Shown piece by piece: positions 53,716-63,930 of a DNA stretch of 64,000 bases; the first letter of the stretch is position 1, and the number at the start of each line of letters is the position of its first letter. This DNA comes from an uncultured Flavobacteriales bacterium (GTDB taxonomy: Bacteria > Bacteroidota > Bacteroidia > Flavobacteriales > Crocinitomicaceae). A model generated the notes under the pieces. The model did not search any database. It was not told where the DNA came from and was given only the letters and a program-made list of their open reading frames with translations. The DNA lies in contig CAMLLB010000002.1 of the NCBI GenBank assembly GCA_946480815.1, positions 1-64,000 on the forward strand. Direction: 5' to 3'. Both the position numbers and the translations under genes were made by a program.

Positions 53716-56700
53716 TTAAAGTCTTTTAAGGATCATCAATACATTCGATGTCTTTGATGAATGTTCAATCAATTCAAATCCGAATCCGTTCTCAGTTGCA
53801 AAACGTTCAATTTCGGTTGCAGACAGGAACGACAGATCATTCGTTGTCTTATTAAATTTAAACCATTTTGTAGAAAGGATCTCTGTTAATTTGGTATTTT
53901 TAAGTCTGTCCTGAAACTCAATAATCCCATCACGAATAACGATAATTCCATTCTCTCCCAATCTGGTATTTACCTTCTTCAGCAAATCCATCTGTTCTTC
54001 CGGCCGCAGGTAGTGAATGACATCATTAAAGAAGTAGACATCCGCTTCAGGGATGTCCCATTCACGAATATCAGCTGTTTGAAAACGTAAACCATCTGAT
54101 TTCTTGATACAGTTATCCGCTACGGCTACTTTATCTTCATCGTAATCCATCCCGATAATTTCTCTCGACGGATCAAAATAATTCAGGAAAATAGACAAAT
54201 AACCGTAACCACAACCCACATCTACAATGCGCTTCCTGGAGCCGATCAATCGGTTATAAAAATCAAAGTTCTTTCGTTCCATTAACCATTTCACGCGCAC
54301 ATACCACTCGAGGACAGGACCTTTCAGCAAGTAATTCTCCAGCACTTTTCGTGTGTAGAAGGCCGTTGTGGCATATTCCTTTCTAAACTCCAGCATTTCA
54401 GCACGCATGATCTTCACAGCACGTTTTGAGAAATCACTGTATGATTCTCCCTCCTGAGCTGTAAGCCGATCCAATGGTTTTAGTAAGATCTGGCCCTGAT
54501 TGATCATCAGATCATTCTTCGGGTTGACTTCATGGTTCCCCAATATCAGCAAAGGCTGGATCGGAATATTCAACTCTTTGGAAATATAAAACGCTCCTTT
54601 GTGGAAACGCTTAATTTCTCCATCACTGCTTCTGGTTCCTTCCGGGAAAATGACAATTGAATAACCCTGATCGATACGATTCTTGATCTCATCCAGGTTT
54701 CCTTCCGCTCCTTCTTCCGCAAACAGGTAACCACCGTAACGGATAAACGGAGCAAAAATTGGTGAATTATACACCCATTTCTTCACCATGATAATGGTTT
54801 TCGGATGAAGCATCAATACTACCAAAATATCCAGGAAAGAAGTATGATTCGGAATGATGATACTCGGATTTTTATAATCCAACTTGTGTTCATCAACTAC
54901 TTTTTTCGTCACGTGAACACCGGCATATAAAGTAGATTTAGCCAGTTTGGAAATACAGAAATTTAAAATGTTCCGTTTGTGGATCCGCTTAATCGGAGTT
55001 GGGATCAGAATAAAGATCAACAGGATATTCAGGATCAAACTTCCAACAAAGAAGTAAAGGAACAGCAGCAAACTATAAATGAAGTAGAAAAATGTGATCG
55101 GTCCGCGACCTTTCTTCTTTCTATTCAATACGAAGAAATTGTAAACGCTCGGTTGAACGTATAAAGTGATCAGCATAATGGAACCGATCCCGATCACACT
55201 GATGGCTCCTATGGAATGAATTGCCGGATGTTTCGCGAAAATGAGTACTCCCGTTCCGATCATGGTCGCAATACCTGAAAGAATAATCCCAGATTGTGTC
55301 GATTTCAATGAATTAACACCTGTTCTGGCTTGTTGGATCAATCCGTCTGTAGTGAAAATACTGAAGTCGTCTCCCAAACCGAAGATGAACGTTGCAACGA
55401 TGATATTGATAAAATTGAAAGGAATGTCAAAAATACTTGCGATCCCAAGAATCCAAATCCAGCCCAGAACCATTGGGAAAAAGGCAAATAAGGTCAATTC
55501 GATCCTTCCATAAATAACCAATATTGAGAAGAAAACCAACAGGGATGAGAACAGGAAGAGGTAATCGAAATCCTGCTTCACCACATTCAACATGGATTTT
55601 GCCATCTCTGAAATATCCAGGACAAAAACTCCATCGATTTTCTTCAATTCTCCTTTTACAAGATCTTGCTTATCTTTCTTAACCGTAATAGAGGTGACGT
55701 ACGTATGCAATCCCTGGTCTTCTGAAACGAATTTATTCAGTCCGATTTCTTTTACCAGGTCTTCTCCTTCCTCTTTATTGAAATCAAGGGATTTCGTAGA
55801 ACGGAAAAAGGGTTCGAACCCGGCCGGATTCAATCCGTATTGAGGTGCAAGTTGCTTAATTTCCGCTTCTACTCCCTGATTTGCTTTCCAGAAACCGGTC
55901 CATTGCTTTTCAGACTCCTTTATTGTTTGATTGGAAGGAAGGTATGGCGCAAGGGAAACAAATTCAGAGATACCGTACTGCTCTTTCACGGACACAAACG
56001 TTTTGTATACCGCATCGTTTTGAGAACGTGCTTGCTCCATGGTAGAAGCCGCAGAAAAAACAAATAATTTTTTGTCGGTATTCGGATTGATCCCCGTATA
56101 GAATTTCTCTTTCTGCTTCAATTCGGGAGTATGGAACGAAAGGTTGTTCATATCCGAATCAAAATTCACATTCGAAGACTTGTATAAAAACACCAATGAA
56201 ACCAAAGAGATCAATAAAAACGATATTCTAAGAAACGTTTTATTTAGTTTGAAACTATTTTTATAGTTTCTATTGTCTTTGATTCTGATGTTCAGGCTTT
56301 CAATTAAAACAGGAAGGAAAAGCAGCGTAAAGAGTACTGAACCGGACAAGGTACAAAGTGCGATCAATCCAAAATTCTGCAGAACTACCGAATTAGTGAA
56401 AAGTAGGGCGGAAAGGGCAGCAATTGTAGTGAAACTTCCAAGAGTCATTGGTGAACTAATCTCCTTAACCGTTTTCACCACATTTCCCAAGTGCTTCAAA
56501 TGAGTGAAGAAGTGGAACGAATAATCCAGTACAATTCCCAAAAGCACGGAAGATGTTGCCAGTGAAATAGCAGAGATCTCCGGATGCAGGTAACCTACCA
56601 ATCCGGCACCACTCAGAATTCCAAAAAATCCGGGAAGGAGGAAATAAAAAGGGGCAAGAATGCTTCTATAATAAAAGATCAGTAAAAGCAAGATGGCAGA

Positions 56701-57519
56701 AATACTGATCATGGCAGTTAAAAACGAATCTGACTTGACCTGTTTTGCATTCTCAACAGCAATTTGAAACGTTCCGAAATAATCGAAATTCAATCCCTTT
56801 TCCTTGGCTTTGGTTTGTTTGAATTTCTCCAGACGATCTGCGAACGCTTCCAGTTTTTTGGTGTCTTTCTGATTCAAGTCAATCGTCCCGAAGAAAAATG
56901 CGTATTGTTCGTCCTTTGAATAAACCACACCATCCTTTACCACATAATTACCGGAATCGGTATTCGGATTCAATTGTTTCAATTGTCCGTACAGCAATCC
57001 TAAGGGATCGTTTGCAGCTAACTTGCTGATAAAAAACGCATTCGAACCTGTCAATAACCCCGCAGTGCGTTTCAAACCTTTTTTTATGGAATCCGGCTGA
57101 AGTTCCTGTTGAAATCGTTTATAGTCTGCTTTACTCAGATTACGGACCGAGCTTTTTTGAAGAAAAGCTATTAAAGCCCCTTCATCCACTGTCTTTACGA
57201 CCTCAATATCCTTCAATTCCCCGGAAAACTGTTTTTCAAGGTCGGTCTTCAGACCCTCCAGTTTCTCCAGTGTGATTTCTTCATCTTCCTGGGCTTTGAT
57301 AGAGAACACAACCTGTTTATTGAGTTTGTTCTTCTGAACAATGTCATTGAATTTCCTGAACTCTTTTCCCTGCGGGAAAATGGCATAGAGGTCTTCGTTG
57401 ATTTTCAATTTTGAAACACCAATCAACAAAAAAGCAAGCACAAGTGTGAAGCTTCCCCAAAAAACAAGTCTTTTTTTGAGAAAAAATTCAACTATTCGCG
57501 CGCAAATTTGACCGATCAT
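53716..57519 (-). CDS. MMPL exporter fused to PlsC acyltransferase and methyltransferase
   Basis: 1267 residues in three parts. (1) RND/MMPL-type transporter (about 1-850): N-terminal helix, periplasmic loop, two sets of membrane helices with LGIVLDYSFHFFTHLKHLG and IFGLGDDFSIFTTDG. (2) PlsC acyltransferase (about 860-1050) with NHTSFLD (HX4D) and FPEGTRSSDG. (3) SAM methyltransferase (about 1090-1267) with VDVGCGYGYLS and DVYFFNDVIHYL. The gene is continuous without frameshift. Probably exports or places the pigment while acylating and methylating it. Followed by a 1-base gap to the CrtI-like gene. Two -7 boxes (57558-57573) precede it. Confidence 0.9.
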   Translation of the reverse strand: MIGQICARIVEFFLKKRLVFWGSFTLVLAFLLIGVSKLKINEDLYAIFPQGKEFRKFNDIVQKNKLNKQVVFSIKAQEDEEITLEKLEGLKTDLEKQFSGELKDIEVVKTVDEGALIAFLQKSSVRNLSKADYKRFQQELQPDSIKKGLKRTAGLLTGSNAFFISKLAANDPLGLLYGQLKQLNPNTDSGNYVVKDGVVYSKDEQYAFFFGTIDLNQKDTKKLEAFADRLEKFKQTKAKEKGLNFDYFGTFQIAVENAKQVKSDSFLTAMISISAILLLLIFYYRSILAPFYFLLPGFFGILSGAGLVGYLHPEISAISLATSSVLLGIVLDYSFHFFTHLKHLGNVVKTVKEISSPMTLGSFTTIAALSALLFTNSVVLQNFGLIALCTLSGSVLFTLLFLPVLIESLNIRIKDNRNYKNSFKLNKTFLRISFLLISLVSLVFLYKSSNVNFDSDMNNLSFHTPELKQKEKFYTGINPNTDKKLFVFSAASTMEQARSQNDAVYKTFVSVKEQYGISEFVSLAPYLPSNQTIKESEKQWTGFWKANQGVEAEIKQLAPQYGLNPAGFEPFFRSTKSLDFNKEEGEDLVKEIGLNKFVSEDQGLHTYVTSITVKKDKQDLVKGELKKIDGVFVLDISEMAKSMLNVVKQDFDYLFLFSSLLVFFSILVIYGRIELTLFAFFPMVLGWIWILGIASIFDIPFNFINIIVATFIFGLGDDFSIFTTDGLIQQARTGVNSLKSTQSGIILSGIATMIGTGVLIFAKHPAIHSIGAISVIGIGSIMLITLYVQPSVYNFFVLNRKKKGRGPITFFYFIYSLLLFLYFFVGSLILNILLIFILIPTPIKRIHKRNILNFCISKLAKSTLYAGVHVTKKVVDEHKLDYKNPSIIIPNHTSFLDILVVLMLHPKTIIMVKKWVYNSPIFAPFIRYGGYLFAEEGAEGNLDEIKNRIDQGYSIVIFPEGTRSSDGEIKRFHKGAFYISKELNIPIQPLLILGNHEVNPKNDLMINQGQILLKPLDRLTAQEGESYSDFSKRAVKIMRAEMLEFRKEYATTAFYTRKVLENYLLKGPVLEWYVRVKWLMERKNFDFYNRLIGSRKRIVDVGCGYGYLSIFLNYFDPSREIIGMDYDEDKVAVADNCIKKSDGLRFQTADIREWDIPEADVYFFNDVIHYLRPEEQMDLLKKVNTRLGENGIIVIRDGIIEFQDRLKNTKLTEILSTKWFKFNKTTNDLSFLSATEIERFATENGFGFELIEHSSKTSNVLMILKRL

Positions 57520-57557
57520 TTGAGTTAGTTTCAGGAAGAAGGAGAAATATCAGGCGG

Positions 57558-57573
57558 CAAAACTACAAAAATA
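57558..57573 (-). promoter_or_regulatory. Tandem -7 boxes upstream of MMPL fusion
   Basis: Plus-strand CAAAACTA (57558-57565) and CAAAAATA (57566-57573) read TAGTTTTG and TATTTTTG on the minus strand, in the 56-base gap before the MMPL gene. They may give an internal promoter inside the operon; no -33 TTG. Confidence 0.35.
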
Positions 57574-57575
57574 TC

Positions 57576-59171
57576 TCATGATGTGAGTTTTGTACCTTTT
57601 TTGTATGCATTTAGTAACTTTTTGAATCGGGGTTTATCCCATTTCTTCAAAACAATCAGAGAAGCATTAAAAGCCGTCTTCACAGCAATCGGAACTCCAC
57701 CACCCAATTCCGCCCACTGCCCGCCGACAATCAGGTTTTTTACCGGTGTGCGGTAATGTGCAATTTTACTTTGCATGTTCTTTTTTCCCGGTCGCGTTCC
57801 CATCATCGAACCATTCTTATTGCCGGTATAACGATAGTAAGTAACCGGAGTAGCTACTTCATAAAATAAAATATGTTTACGCAGATCGGGGCACATTTTA
57901 GCTTCTACCCGCTCAAAAATAATCTGGGCAAAATCGTCTTTTAACTTTTTATAAGCTTCCGTTCGAACGAAATCACCCTTTGCATTCTTTTCCGTCTGCC
58001 AGTTATTCATGTAATCCATCCAGGCCGGAACGTATAAAGTCACTGTTCCCATTCCTTCCGGGGCCAGGGTATGATCCCGCACAGTTGGTGCCAATACGGA
58101 AATTGCCGATTTATGCGGATCACCTGAACTATGCTCATCACGTGTACTGGATTCTTCACAAACAAGTGTCAGCTCATGCCCGAAACCCAAACTTTCTGCC
58201 GTACAATCCAGGGCCACTGAGATCGTCACCGAAGAACTATACATGTCTGAATCGTTGAGTGTTTCAAAAAATTTCGGTGGAACGAGATTTGGCGGAACCA
58301 ATTTACGATAGAGAAAATCAACATCACAAGCTGCAATGACGTATTTTGTTTTCACCGTATACTCTTTCGCACGGTTCTTATACCGAACGGCTGTGATCTG
58401 TTCATTCTCAAAATCGAAACCAACCACTTCAGAACTTAAGCGGATCTCACAATTTTCGGGGTTAACCTGGTTTTCCAGCCATGCTGGGATTACCTGGCTT
58501 CCGCCAATGGGTGGATTTTGATAATCTGAATTATAAGCCCAGGCAATCGGGAAGATACACGATAACAAGTCGCGCTCCGTGCAGAAAAGTTCCTGTAAAT
58601 CCGGATCCTTGAAAAACTTGCTCAGGCCCTTTTTCACATCTCCGCCACCTACAGCGTAAGGAATCAGCGGATAAATGATCCCAAGCTGTTTCATACGAAA
58701 GAATGGGATTTCCAAAGGAGATTTTGTTTCAACGGATTGAAAGAATTCGGGAAACCTCAGGGAAACCTTCGCAATGCGCTTCGCAACTTTAAAAAAGCGC
58801 ATGATTCCTTCTTTTTCATGTGGAAAATCCAAAATCAATTGATCCCTTAATTCATCAGGGTTATTGGTCAGCAGGTAATCGTGATTCGTAGAAATATGAC
58901 GTTGAATGCGTTCCATCAGTTGTGGTTTCGGATAATCCTCTCCCAACAGTTTAAAAACACGGGTTACCGTTCCTTTCTCATTGTATTGGTTTAACCAATG
59001 GATTGCCGTATCAAATACAAAATCCTTTCGCTCAAATCCTTGCAGGTATCCACCGATCAGGTAATGCTTTTCCAATACAAGGACTTTCATTCCTGACCGG
59101 GAAAGCAGTGCTGCGGAAAGTAAACCACTTACCCCCGAGCCGATGATGGTGACGTCAAATTCTTCGTTCAT
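57576..59171 (-). CDS. CrtI/CrtISO-like FAD-dependent oxidoreductase 1
   Basis: 531 residues. Flavin-binding VTIIGSGVSGLLSAALLSR at the N-terminus with EKHYLIGGYLQGFERK. A C-terminal GSMMGTRPGKKN and VGGQWAELGGGVPIAVKTAFNAS form the second flavin-contact region typical of carotenoid isomerases/desaturases. First gene of the minus operon; the 56-base gap to the MMPL gene contains -7-like boxes. A possible -7 box (CAAAATTA, minus strand TAATTTTG) lies upstream at 59179-59186. Confidence 0.85.
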   Translation of the reverse strand: MNEEFDVTIIGSGVSGLLSAALLSRSGMKVLVLEKHYLIGGYLQGFERKDFVFDTAIHWLNQYNEKGTVTRVFKLLGEDYPKPQLMERIQRHISTNHDYLLTNNPDELRDQLILDFPHEKEGIMRFFKVAKRIAKVSLRFPEFFQSVETKSPLEIPFFRMKQLGIIYPLIPYAVGGGDVKKGLSKFFKDPDLQELFCTERDLLSCIFPIAWAYNSDYQNPPIGGSQVIPAWLENQVNPENCEIRLSSEVVGFDFENEQITAVRYKNRAKEYTVKTKYVIAACDVDFLYRKLVPPNLVPPKFFETLNDSDMYSSSVTISVALDCTAESLGFGHELTLVCEESSTRDEHSSGDPHKSAISVLAPTVRDHTLAPEGMGTVTLYVPAWMDYMNNWQTEKNAKGDFVRTEAYKKLKDDFAQIIFERVEAKMCPDLRKHILFYEVATPVTYYRYTGNKNGSMMGTRPGKKNMQSKIAHYRTPVKNLIVGGQWAELGGGVPIAVKTAFNASLIVLKKWDKPRFKKLLNAYKKGTKLTS

Positions 59172-59178
59172 TCGGCTT

Positions 59179-59186
59179 CAAAATTA
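59179..59186 (-). promoter_or_regulatory. -7 box for the pigment minus operon
   Basis: TAATTTTG on the minus strand, 7 bases before the ATG at 59171. It is too close for a normal leader, so it may drive a leaderless transcript or be chance. Confidence 0.3.
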
Positions 59187-59282
59187 ATGAAATACCGCTT
59201 TCGCTGCTTCGAACTTGCCGATTTTAGTAAATTGCTGACCACGAAGAATTAGCATATCAAGTAAGAAACTATTTTTTTTTCC

Positions 59283-59290
59283 TAACTTTG
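59283..59290 (+). promoter_or_regulatory. -7 box for the pigment plus operon
   Basis: TAACTTTG matches TAnnTTTG, 71 bases before ATG 59361, just after a T-rich stretch. No -33 TTG at 17-23 bases. It lies in the 189-base divergent region shared by the two operons. Confidence 0.45.
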
Positions 59291-59360
59291 ACGCCACATT
59301 TTAAATTAACCCTGATCGAACGACAAGTAACTAACTCAAATTCGATATAGAATTGAACCC

Positions 59361-60410
59361 ATGAAAGCATTAAACTCTTTGTACGAGGCGCAGAAAATTG
59401 CCTTTAGCCCGTTTGTATTCCAAACTGTCTATACCATGTCCAGTCTGGGAATCATGGATGAACTGTATGAAGAAAGGGATGGTTTAACAATCCAGGAAAT
59501 TGCAAAACGCAAAAACATCAGTGAATATGGTGTTCGCGTATTGGTTGAAATGGCTAAAGCAGCGGATGTTCTCGAATTGAATGAAGACAGATACATGCTT
59601 TCCAAAATCGGGTACTTTTTGACAAGAGACGAAATGACCAAAGTGAACATGATGTTTACCCAGGACATCTGTTACAAGGGTTTATTCCACCTGAAAGATT
59701 CCATTTTGAACGGCAAACCGGAAGGATTGAAAGAAATTGGTCCATGGAATACGATCTATGAAGGATTATCTATTTTACCGGAACAATTGAAAAAGTCGTG
59801 GTTTGAATTTGATCACCATTATTCAGACAATTCGTTCGGTGAAGCATTGAAAATTATTTTTAAGCACAATCCGAAACACATTTATGACATCGGTGGAAAT
59901 ACCGGTAAATGGGCAATTGCAAGTACACAACACGATCCGAATGTACGTGTAAGTATCTTTGATTTGGGAGTTCAATTGAAAGTTGCACAAGCAACTATTG
60001 AAGCAATTCCGGAAATCAGGGATCGCGTAGATTACAATGAGCGCGACATGCTTGATCCGAATTCAGAAATTCCTGCCGGAGCAGACGTTTACTGGATGAG
60101 CCAATTCCTGGATTGTTTCAGCGAAAAAGAAATCGAAGCAATTTTATTGAAGATCAAAAAAACCATGAAACCGGATGCTACGATCTTCATTATGGAAACA
60201 TTTATTGACGATCAGCGCTTCCCGGCAGCAGAGTTCAGTTTAATTGCTACTTCACTTTATTTTACGGCATTGGCAAACGGGAACAGCAAGATGTACTCGT
60301 CCACTGCTATGAAATACATTATTGAAAAAGCAGGATTTGAAACTGTCGCAGAACATCCTCTTCATGAGGACCGTTTCCACACGATCCTTGAAGTTAAATT
60401 ACCGAAATAA
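59361..60410 (+). CDS. SAM-dependent O-methyltransferase, dimerisation-domain type
   Basis: 349 residues. N-terminal winged-helix dimerisation domain (about 10-90; LTIQEIAKRKNISEYGVRVLV), then a Rossmann methyltransferase fold with SAM motif YDIGGNTGKWAIA (about 175) and DVYWMSQFLDCFSEKE. Like plant and bacterial O-methyltransferases that act on phenols. First gene of the divergent plus operon, 24 bases before the ammonia-lyase. Could methylate the phenolic ring of the pigment head group; inference. Confidence 0.9.
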   Translation: MKALNSLYEAQKIAFSPFVFQTVYTMSSLGIMDELYEERDGLTIQEIAKRKNISEYGVRVLVEMAKAADVLELNEDRYMLSKIGYFLTRDEMTKVNMMFTQDICYKGLFHLKDSILNGKPEGLKEIGPWNTIYEGLSILPEQLKKSWFEFDHHYSDNSFGEALKIIFKHNPKHIYDIGGNTGKWAIASTQHDPNVRVSIFDLGVQLKVAQATIEAIPEIRDRVDYNERDMLDPNSEIPAGADVYWMSQFLDCFSEKEIEAILLKIKKTMKPDATIFIMETFIDDQRFPAAEFSLIATSLYFTALANGNSKMYSSTAMKYIIEKAGFETVAEHPLHEDRFHTILEVKLPK

Positions 60411-60434
60411 GTTACTCTCCCACTTAAAAATTAC

Positions 60435-61964
60435 ATGAACAAACTTGATTTAAAACAAATAGAAGCTTTTAGCCTTGAAAAGAAGGAATACATCATTTCC
60501 GATGATGTTCGCAAGGAATTGGAAAGATCGTTTTCTTTTCTCCAGGAATTTTCAAGTGATAAGATTATCTATGGGATCAATACAGGTTTCGGGCCAATGG
60601 CTCAATTCAAAATTGATGAAGACAAACTAAATCAACTTCAGTATAACCTGATCAGAAGCCACTCTTCCGGAACAGGAAATGTGTTGGATGCAGAATCCGC
60701 AAGAGCAGTTGTTCTTTCCCGTTTGACCAATTTCATGCAGGGAAATTCAGGAATCAGCTATGGAGTTATTGAAAAATTAGTTCAGTTTTTGAATCACGAT
60801 ATCATTCCTGAAATCTATGAACACGGTGGCGTCGGTGCCAGTGGTGACCTGGTTCAATTGGCCCATTTGGCGCTAAACCTGATCGGAGAAGGATATGTAT
60901 ACGTGGATGGTGTTCGCAGAAAAACTTCCGAAGTTTTGGCTGAAAAGAACATCACTCCGTTAAAAGTAAAATTACGAGATGGATTGGGATTGATGAACGG
61001 AACTTCCTGTATGTCGGGAATTGGTTCTGTAAACCTGATCTATTCTTACCGTTTATTGGATTGGGCAATCGCAGCTTCGACGATGATCAATGAGATCGTG
61101 GAAGCATACGATGACTCGTTCTCTGTAGGGCTGAATGAAGTAAAATTGCATGCGGGACAACAATCTGTTGCAAAAGCCATGCGCGATTTCCTGAAAGACA
61201 GCTCCCTGATCAAAAAACGTGAAGAACTCTTCACTGATGATAAAGTTGCTGAAACGACCGAATTCAAGAAAAAGATCCAGGAATATTATTCGATCCGATG
61301 TATTCCGCAAATCCTTGGTCCTGTAAAAGATACCCTTGATTTTGCAAAAACGATCATTGAAAATGAGATCAATTCCACCAATGACAACCCGGTAGTGAGC
61401 CTGGAACGCGAAAATGTATTTCATGGCGGGAACTTCCACGGAGATTACATTTCATTGGAAATGGATAAGATCAAATTGGTCATTACGAAATTGACCATGC
61501 TGGCAGAAAGACAATTGAACTTCCTTTTGAACAGCAAGATCAATGGAGTTTTCCCTCCATTCCTGAATACACAGACCCTTGGTTTGAACTTCGGGATCCA
61601 GGGAATGCAGTTCACGGCAACTTCCACAACTGCTGAAAACCAAATGCTTTCCAATTCGATGTATGTGCACAGTATTTCCAACAACAACGATAACCAGGAT
61701 ATCGTGAGTATGGGAACGAACAGTGCAGTAATTACGAAGAAAGTCATTGAAAACGGTTTCCAGGTAATGGCCATTCACATGATGTCCGTTTGCCAGGCAA
61801 TCGATTTACTCGATGAAACCAAGAAAAACAAACTTTCCTCCAAGACAAAAGAAATTTATAATCAAATTCGTGCGGTCTCTCCGACTATTAACGAAGATAT
61901 CCCGCAATTTGAAGCTATCCGAAACGTAACAAACACCCTTAAGAAAACAACTCTTGCCCTATGA
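60435..61964 (+). CDS. Tyrosine/histidine ammonia-lyase (flexirubin-type TAL)
   Basis: 509 residues. MIO-cofactor aromatic ammonia-lyase: the Ala135-Ser136-Gly137 triad in GGVGASGDLVQLAHL cyclises to the electrophilic prosthetic group. Selectivity-region dipeptide Ser75-His76 in IRSHSSGTG. FGPMAQ and GNFHGDYISLEMDK closely match, from memory, the Flavobacterium johnsoniae TAL. Expected product is 4-coumarate, the aryl starter of flexirubins; histidine to urocanate cannot be excluded from the SH dipeptide alone. Its stop overlaps the next start by 4 bases (ATGA). Confidence 0.92.
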   Translation: MNKLDLKQIEAFSLEKKEYIISDDVRKELERSFSFLQEFSSDKIIYGINTGFGPMAQFKIDEDKLNQLQYNLIRSHSSGTGNVLDAESARAVVLSRLTNFMQGNSGISYGVIEKLVQFLNHDIIPEIYEHGGVGASGDLVQLAHLALNLIGEGYVYVDGVRRKTSEVLAEKNITPLKVKLRDGLGLMNGTSCMSGIGSVNLIYSYRLLDWAIAASTMINEIVEAYDDSFSVGLNEVKLHAGQQSVAKAMRDFLKDSSLIKKREELFTDDKVAETTEFKKKIQEYYSIRCIPQILGPVKDTLDFAKTIIENEINSTNDNPVVSLERENVFHGGNFHGDYISLEMDKIKLVITKLTMLAERQLNFLLNSKINGVFPPFLNTQTLGLNFGIQGMQFTATSTTAENQMLSNSMYVHSISNNNDNQDIVSMGTNSAVITKKVIENGFQVMAIHMMSVCQAIDLLDETKKNKLSSKTKEIYNQIRAVSPTINEDIPQFEAIRNVTNTLKKTTLAL

Positions 61965-62692
61965 AATGTGCTCTAATCACAGGTGCATCCCGAGGAATTG
62001 GACGTGCGATCGCGCTGCAAATATCCCAGGACCTAAACCTGCATATATTAATCAACTATGCTTCCAACAAAGCTGCAGCAGAAGAAACATTGAGTTTGAT
62101 TCAGCAAGCCGGTGGAACTGGCGAATTAATGCACTTTGATGTAAAAGACGGCGCTGCTGTTAAAGCTGCCGTTGAAAACTGGTATTCCAATAACCCGGAA
62201 GGGATAATTCATGTACTGGTAAACAACGCAGGAATTACAAAAGACAACCTGTTCCCTTGGGTAACAGAAGAAGATTGGGATGCAGTATTGAACACTTCGT
62301 TGAAAGGAATGTATAACTGTACTCAAGCAATTATACAACGTATGTTGAGACAACGAAGCGGACGCATCATCAATATCGCATCTTTGAGCGGTTTAAAGGG
62401 TGTTCCCGGACAAACAAATTATTCTGCGGCAAAAGGTGGCATGATTGCTGCTACGAAAGCACTTTCGCAAGAGATCGCAAAACGGAATATTACTGTAAAT
62501 GCAATCGCTCCGGGTTTCATTGAGTCGGACATGACCAGTGACCTGGATATGAATGAATTAAAAAAGATGGTTCCTGCAAACCGCTTTGGAAAAGTGGAAG
62601 AAGTAGCGTATCTTGCGAGTTTTTTGGCGTCTGAAAAAGCAGCCTACATAACTGGTGAGGTTATTAATATTAACGGAGGAATTTACGCTTAA
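61961..62692 (+). CDS. 3-oxoacyl-ACP reductase (FabG-like SDR)
   Basis: 243 residues. Classical short-chain dehydrogenase: NADPH motif GASRGIGRA (about 7-15), NNAG (about 88-91), catalytic triad Ser141, Tyr154, Lys158 in IASLSG and NYSAAKGG. Reduces the 3-keto group of ACP-bound intermediates during chain extension. Starts inside the ammonia-lyase stop (ATGA) and precedes the ketosynthase by 2 bases. This is a pathway-dedicated copy rather than the housekeeping enzyme; inference from context. Confidence 0.93.
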   Translation: MKCALITGASRGIGRAIALQISQDLNLHILINYASNKAAAEETLSLIQQAGGTGELMHFDVKDGAAVKAAVENWYSNNPEGIIHVLVNNAGITKDNLFPWVTEEDWDAVLNTSLKGMYNCTQAIIQRMLRQRSGRIINIASLSGLKGVPGQTNYSAAKGGMIAATKALSQEIAKRNITVNAIAPGFIESDMTSDLDMNELKKMVPANRFGKVEEVAYLASFLASEKAAYITGEVININGGIYA

Positions 62693-62694
62693 TT

Positions 62695-63918
62695 ATGGAA
62701 CATCGTGTAGTAATTACCGGAATTGGTGCCTACTCGTGTTTGGGTGAAAACCTGGACACAGTTCTGGAATCCCTGCGCCTTGGCCGCAGTGGAGTTATTT
62801 ACGATGAGCAGCGTAAAGACTTTGGTTACCGATCTTGCTTTACCGGAATGGTTGCTGAACCGGACCTGAATCCGTTTTTGTCACGCCGCCAGCGTATCGG
62901 GATGCATCAGCCGGCCCGTTTTGCTTTTATGTCTACCAAAGAAGCAATGGAAGGTTCCGGTTTGGATGCAGATTTCCTGGATAAAACCGAAACAGGAATT
63001 ATCTTCGGAAATGATTCAACGGCAGGTGCTGTTGTGGAAACAGTAGATAAAGTTCGTGCAAAAAAGAACACCACACTTATCGGAAGTGGTGACATCTTCC
63101 AAAACATGAACTCCACCGTGAATATGAACCTTTCAACGATTTACAAATTGAAAGGGATGAACTTCACTATTTCTGCTGCCTGTTCTTCAGGTTCTCATTC
63201 GATCGGAATGGGTTATTTGCTGATCAAACAAGGATTGCAGGAACGGGTAGTTTGCGGAGGTGCACAAGAGATCAATGTATATGCTATGGCAAGCTTTGAT
63301 GGATTGGGTGCTTTTTCTGTAAGAGATGCTGCCGCTTCTATGGCAAGTCGTCCGTTCGACAGAGATCGTGACGGTTTGGTTCCATCAGGTGGTGCGGCAA
63401 CTGTGATTATCGAATCATTGGAATCCGCTTTGAAAAGAAATGCACCGATTTATGGAGAAATCGTTGGATTTGGTTTCTCATCAAACGGCGACCATATTTC
63501 AAATCCCAATTTCGACGGTCAGTTCAGATCATTGAACATGGCATTGAAACAAGCGAATTTAACACCAAAAGATATTGATTACGTAAATGCGCATGCTACC
63601 TCAACTCCAATTGGGGATTCAACGGAAGCAGAAGCCATTTTCAACGTACTGGGCTCCAAAGTTCCTGTAAGTTCTACCAAGAGTATGACCGGGCACGAAT
63701 GCTGGATGGCCGGAGCAAGTGAGATCGTTTATTCCTTACTCATGATGAATAATGATTTCATTGCACCGAATATAAATTTTGAAAATCCGGATGAACACTC
63801 GGAAAAGATCAATATCATTCCAAGCTATAAGGAACAAAATATTGATTGCTTCTTATCCAATTCATTTGGATTCGGAGGAACAAATTCCTCATTGATTATC
63901 AAAAAGTTTAAAAAATAG
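62695..63918 (+). CDS. Beta-ketoacyl-ACP synthase II (FabF-like)
   Basis: 407 residues. Condensing enzyme with nucleophile Cys163 in SAACSSGSHSIG, His300 in VNAHATSTPIGDS and His334 in SMTGHECWMAG, the Cys-His-His triad of KAS I/II enzymes. Length is typical. Extends the polyene chain on ACP. Follows the reductase by 2 bases and precedes the carrier protein gene by 12 bases. Confidence 0.94.
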   Translation: MEHRVVITGIGAYSCLGENLDTVLESLRLGRSGVIYDEQRKDFGYRSCFTGMVAEPDLNPFLSRRQRIGMHQPARFAFMSTKEAMEGSGLDADFLDKTETGIIFGNDSTAGAVVETVDKVRAKKNTTLIGSGDIFQNMNSTVNMNLSTIYKLKGMNFTISAACSSGSHSIGMGYLLIKQGLQERVVCGGAQEINVYAMASFDGLGAFSVRDAAASMASRPFDRDRDGLVPSGGAATVIIESLESALKRNAPIYGEIVGFGFSSNGDHISNPNFDGQFRSLNMALKQANLTPKDIDYVNAHATSTPIGDSTEAEAIFNVLGSKVPVSSTKSMTGHECWMAGASEIVYSLLMMNNDFIAPNINFENPDEHSEKINIIPSYKEQNIDCFLSNSFGFGGTNSSLIIKKFKK

Positions 63919-63930
63919 AGTACCCTAAAC

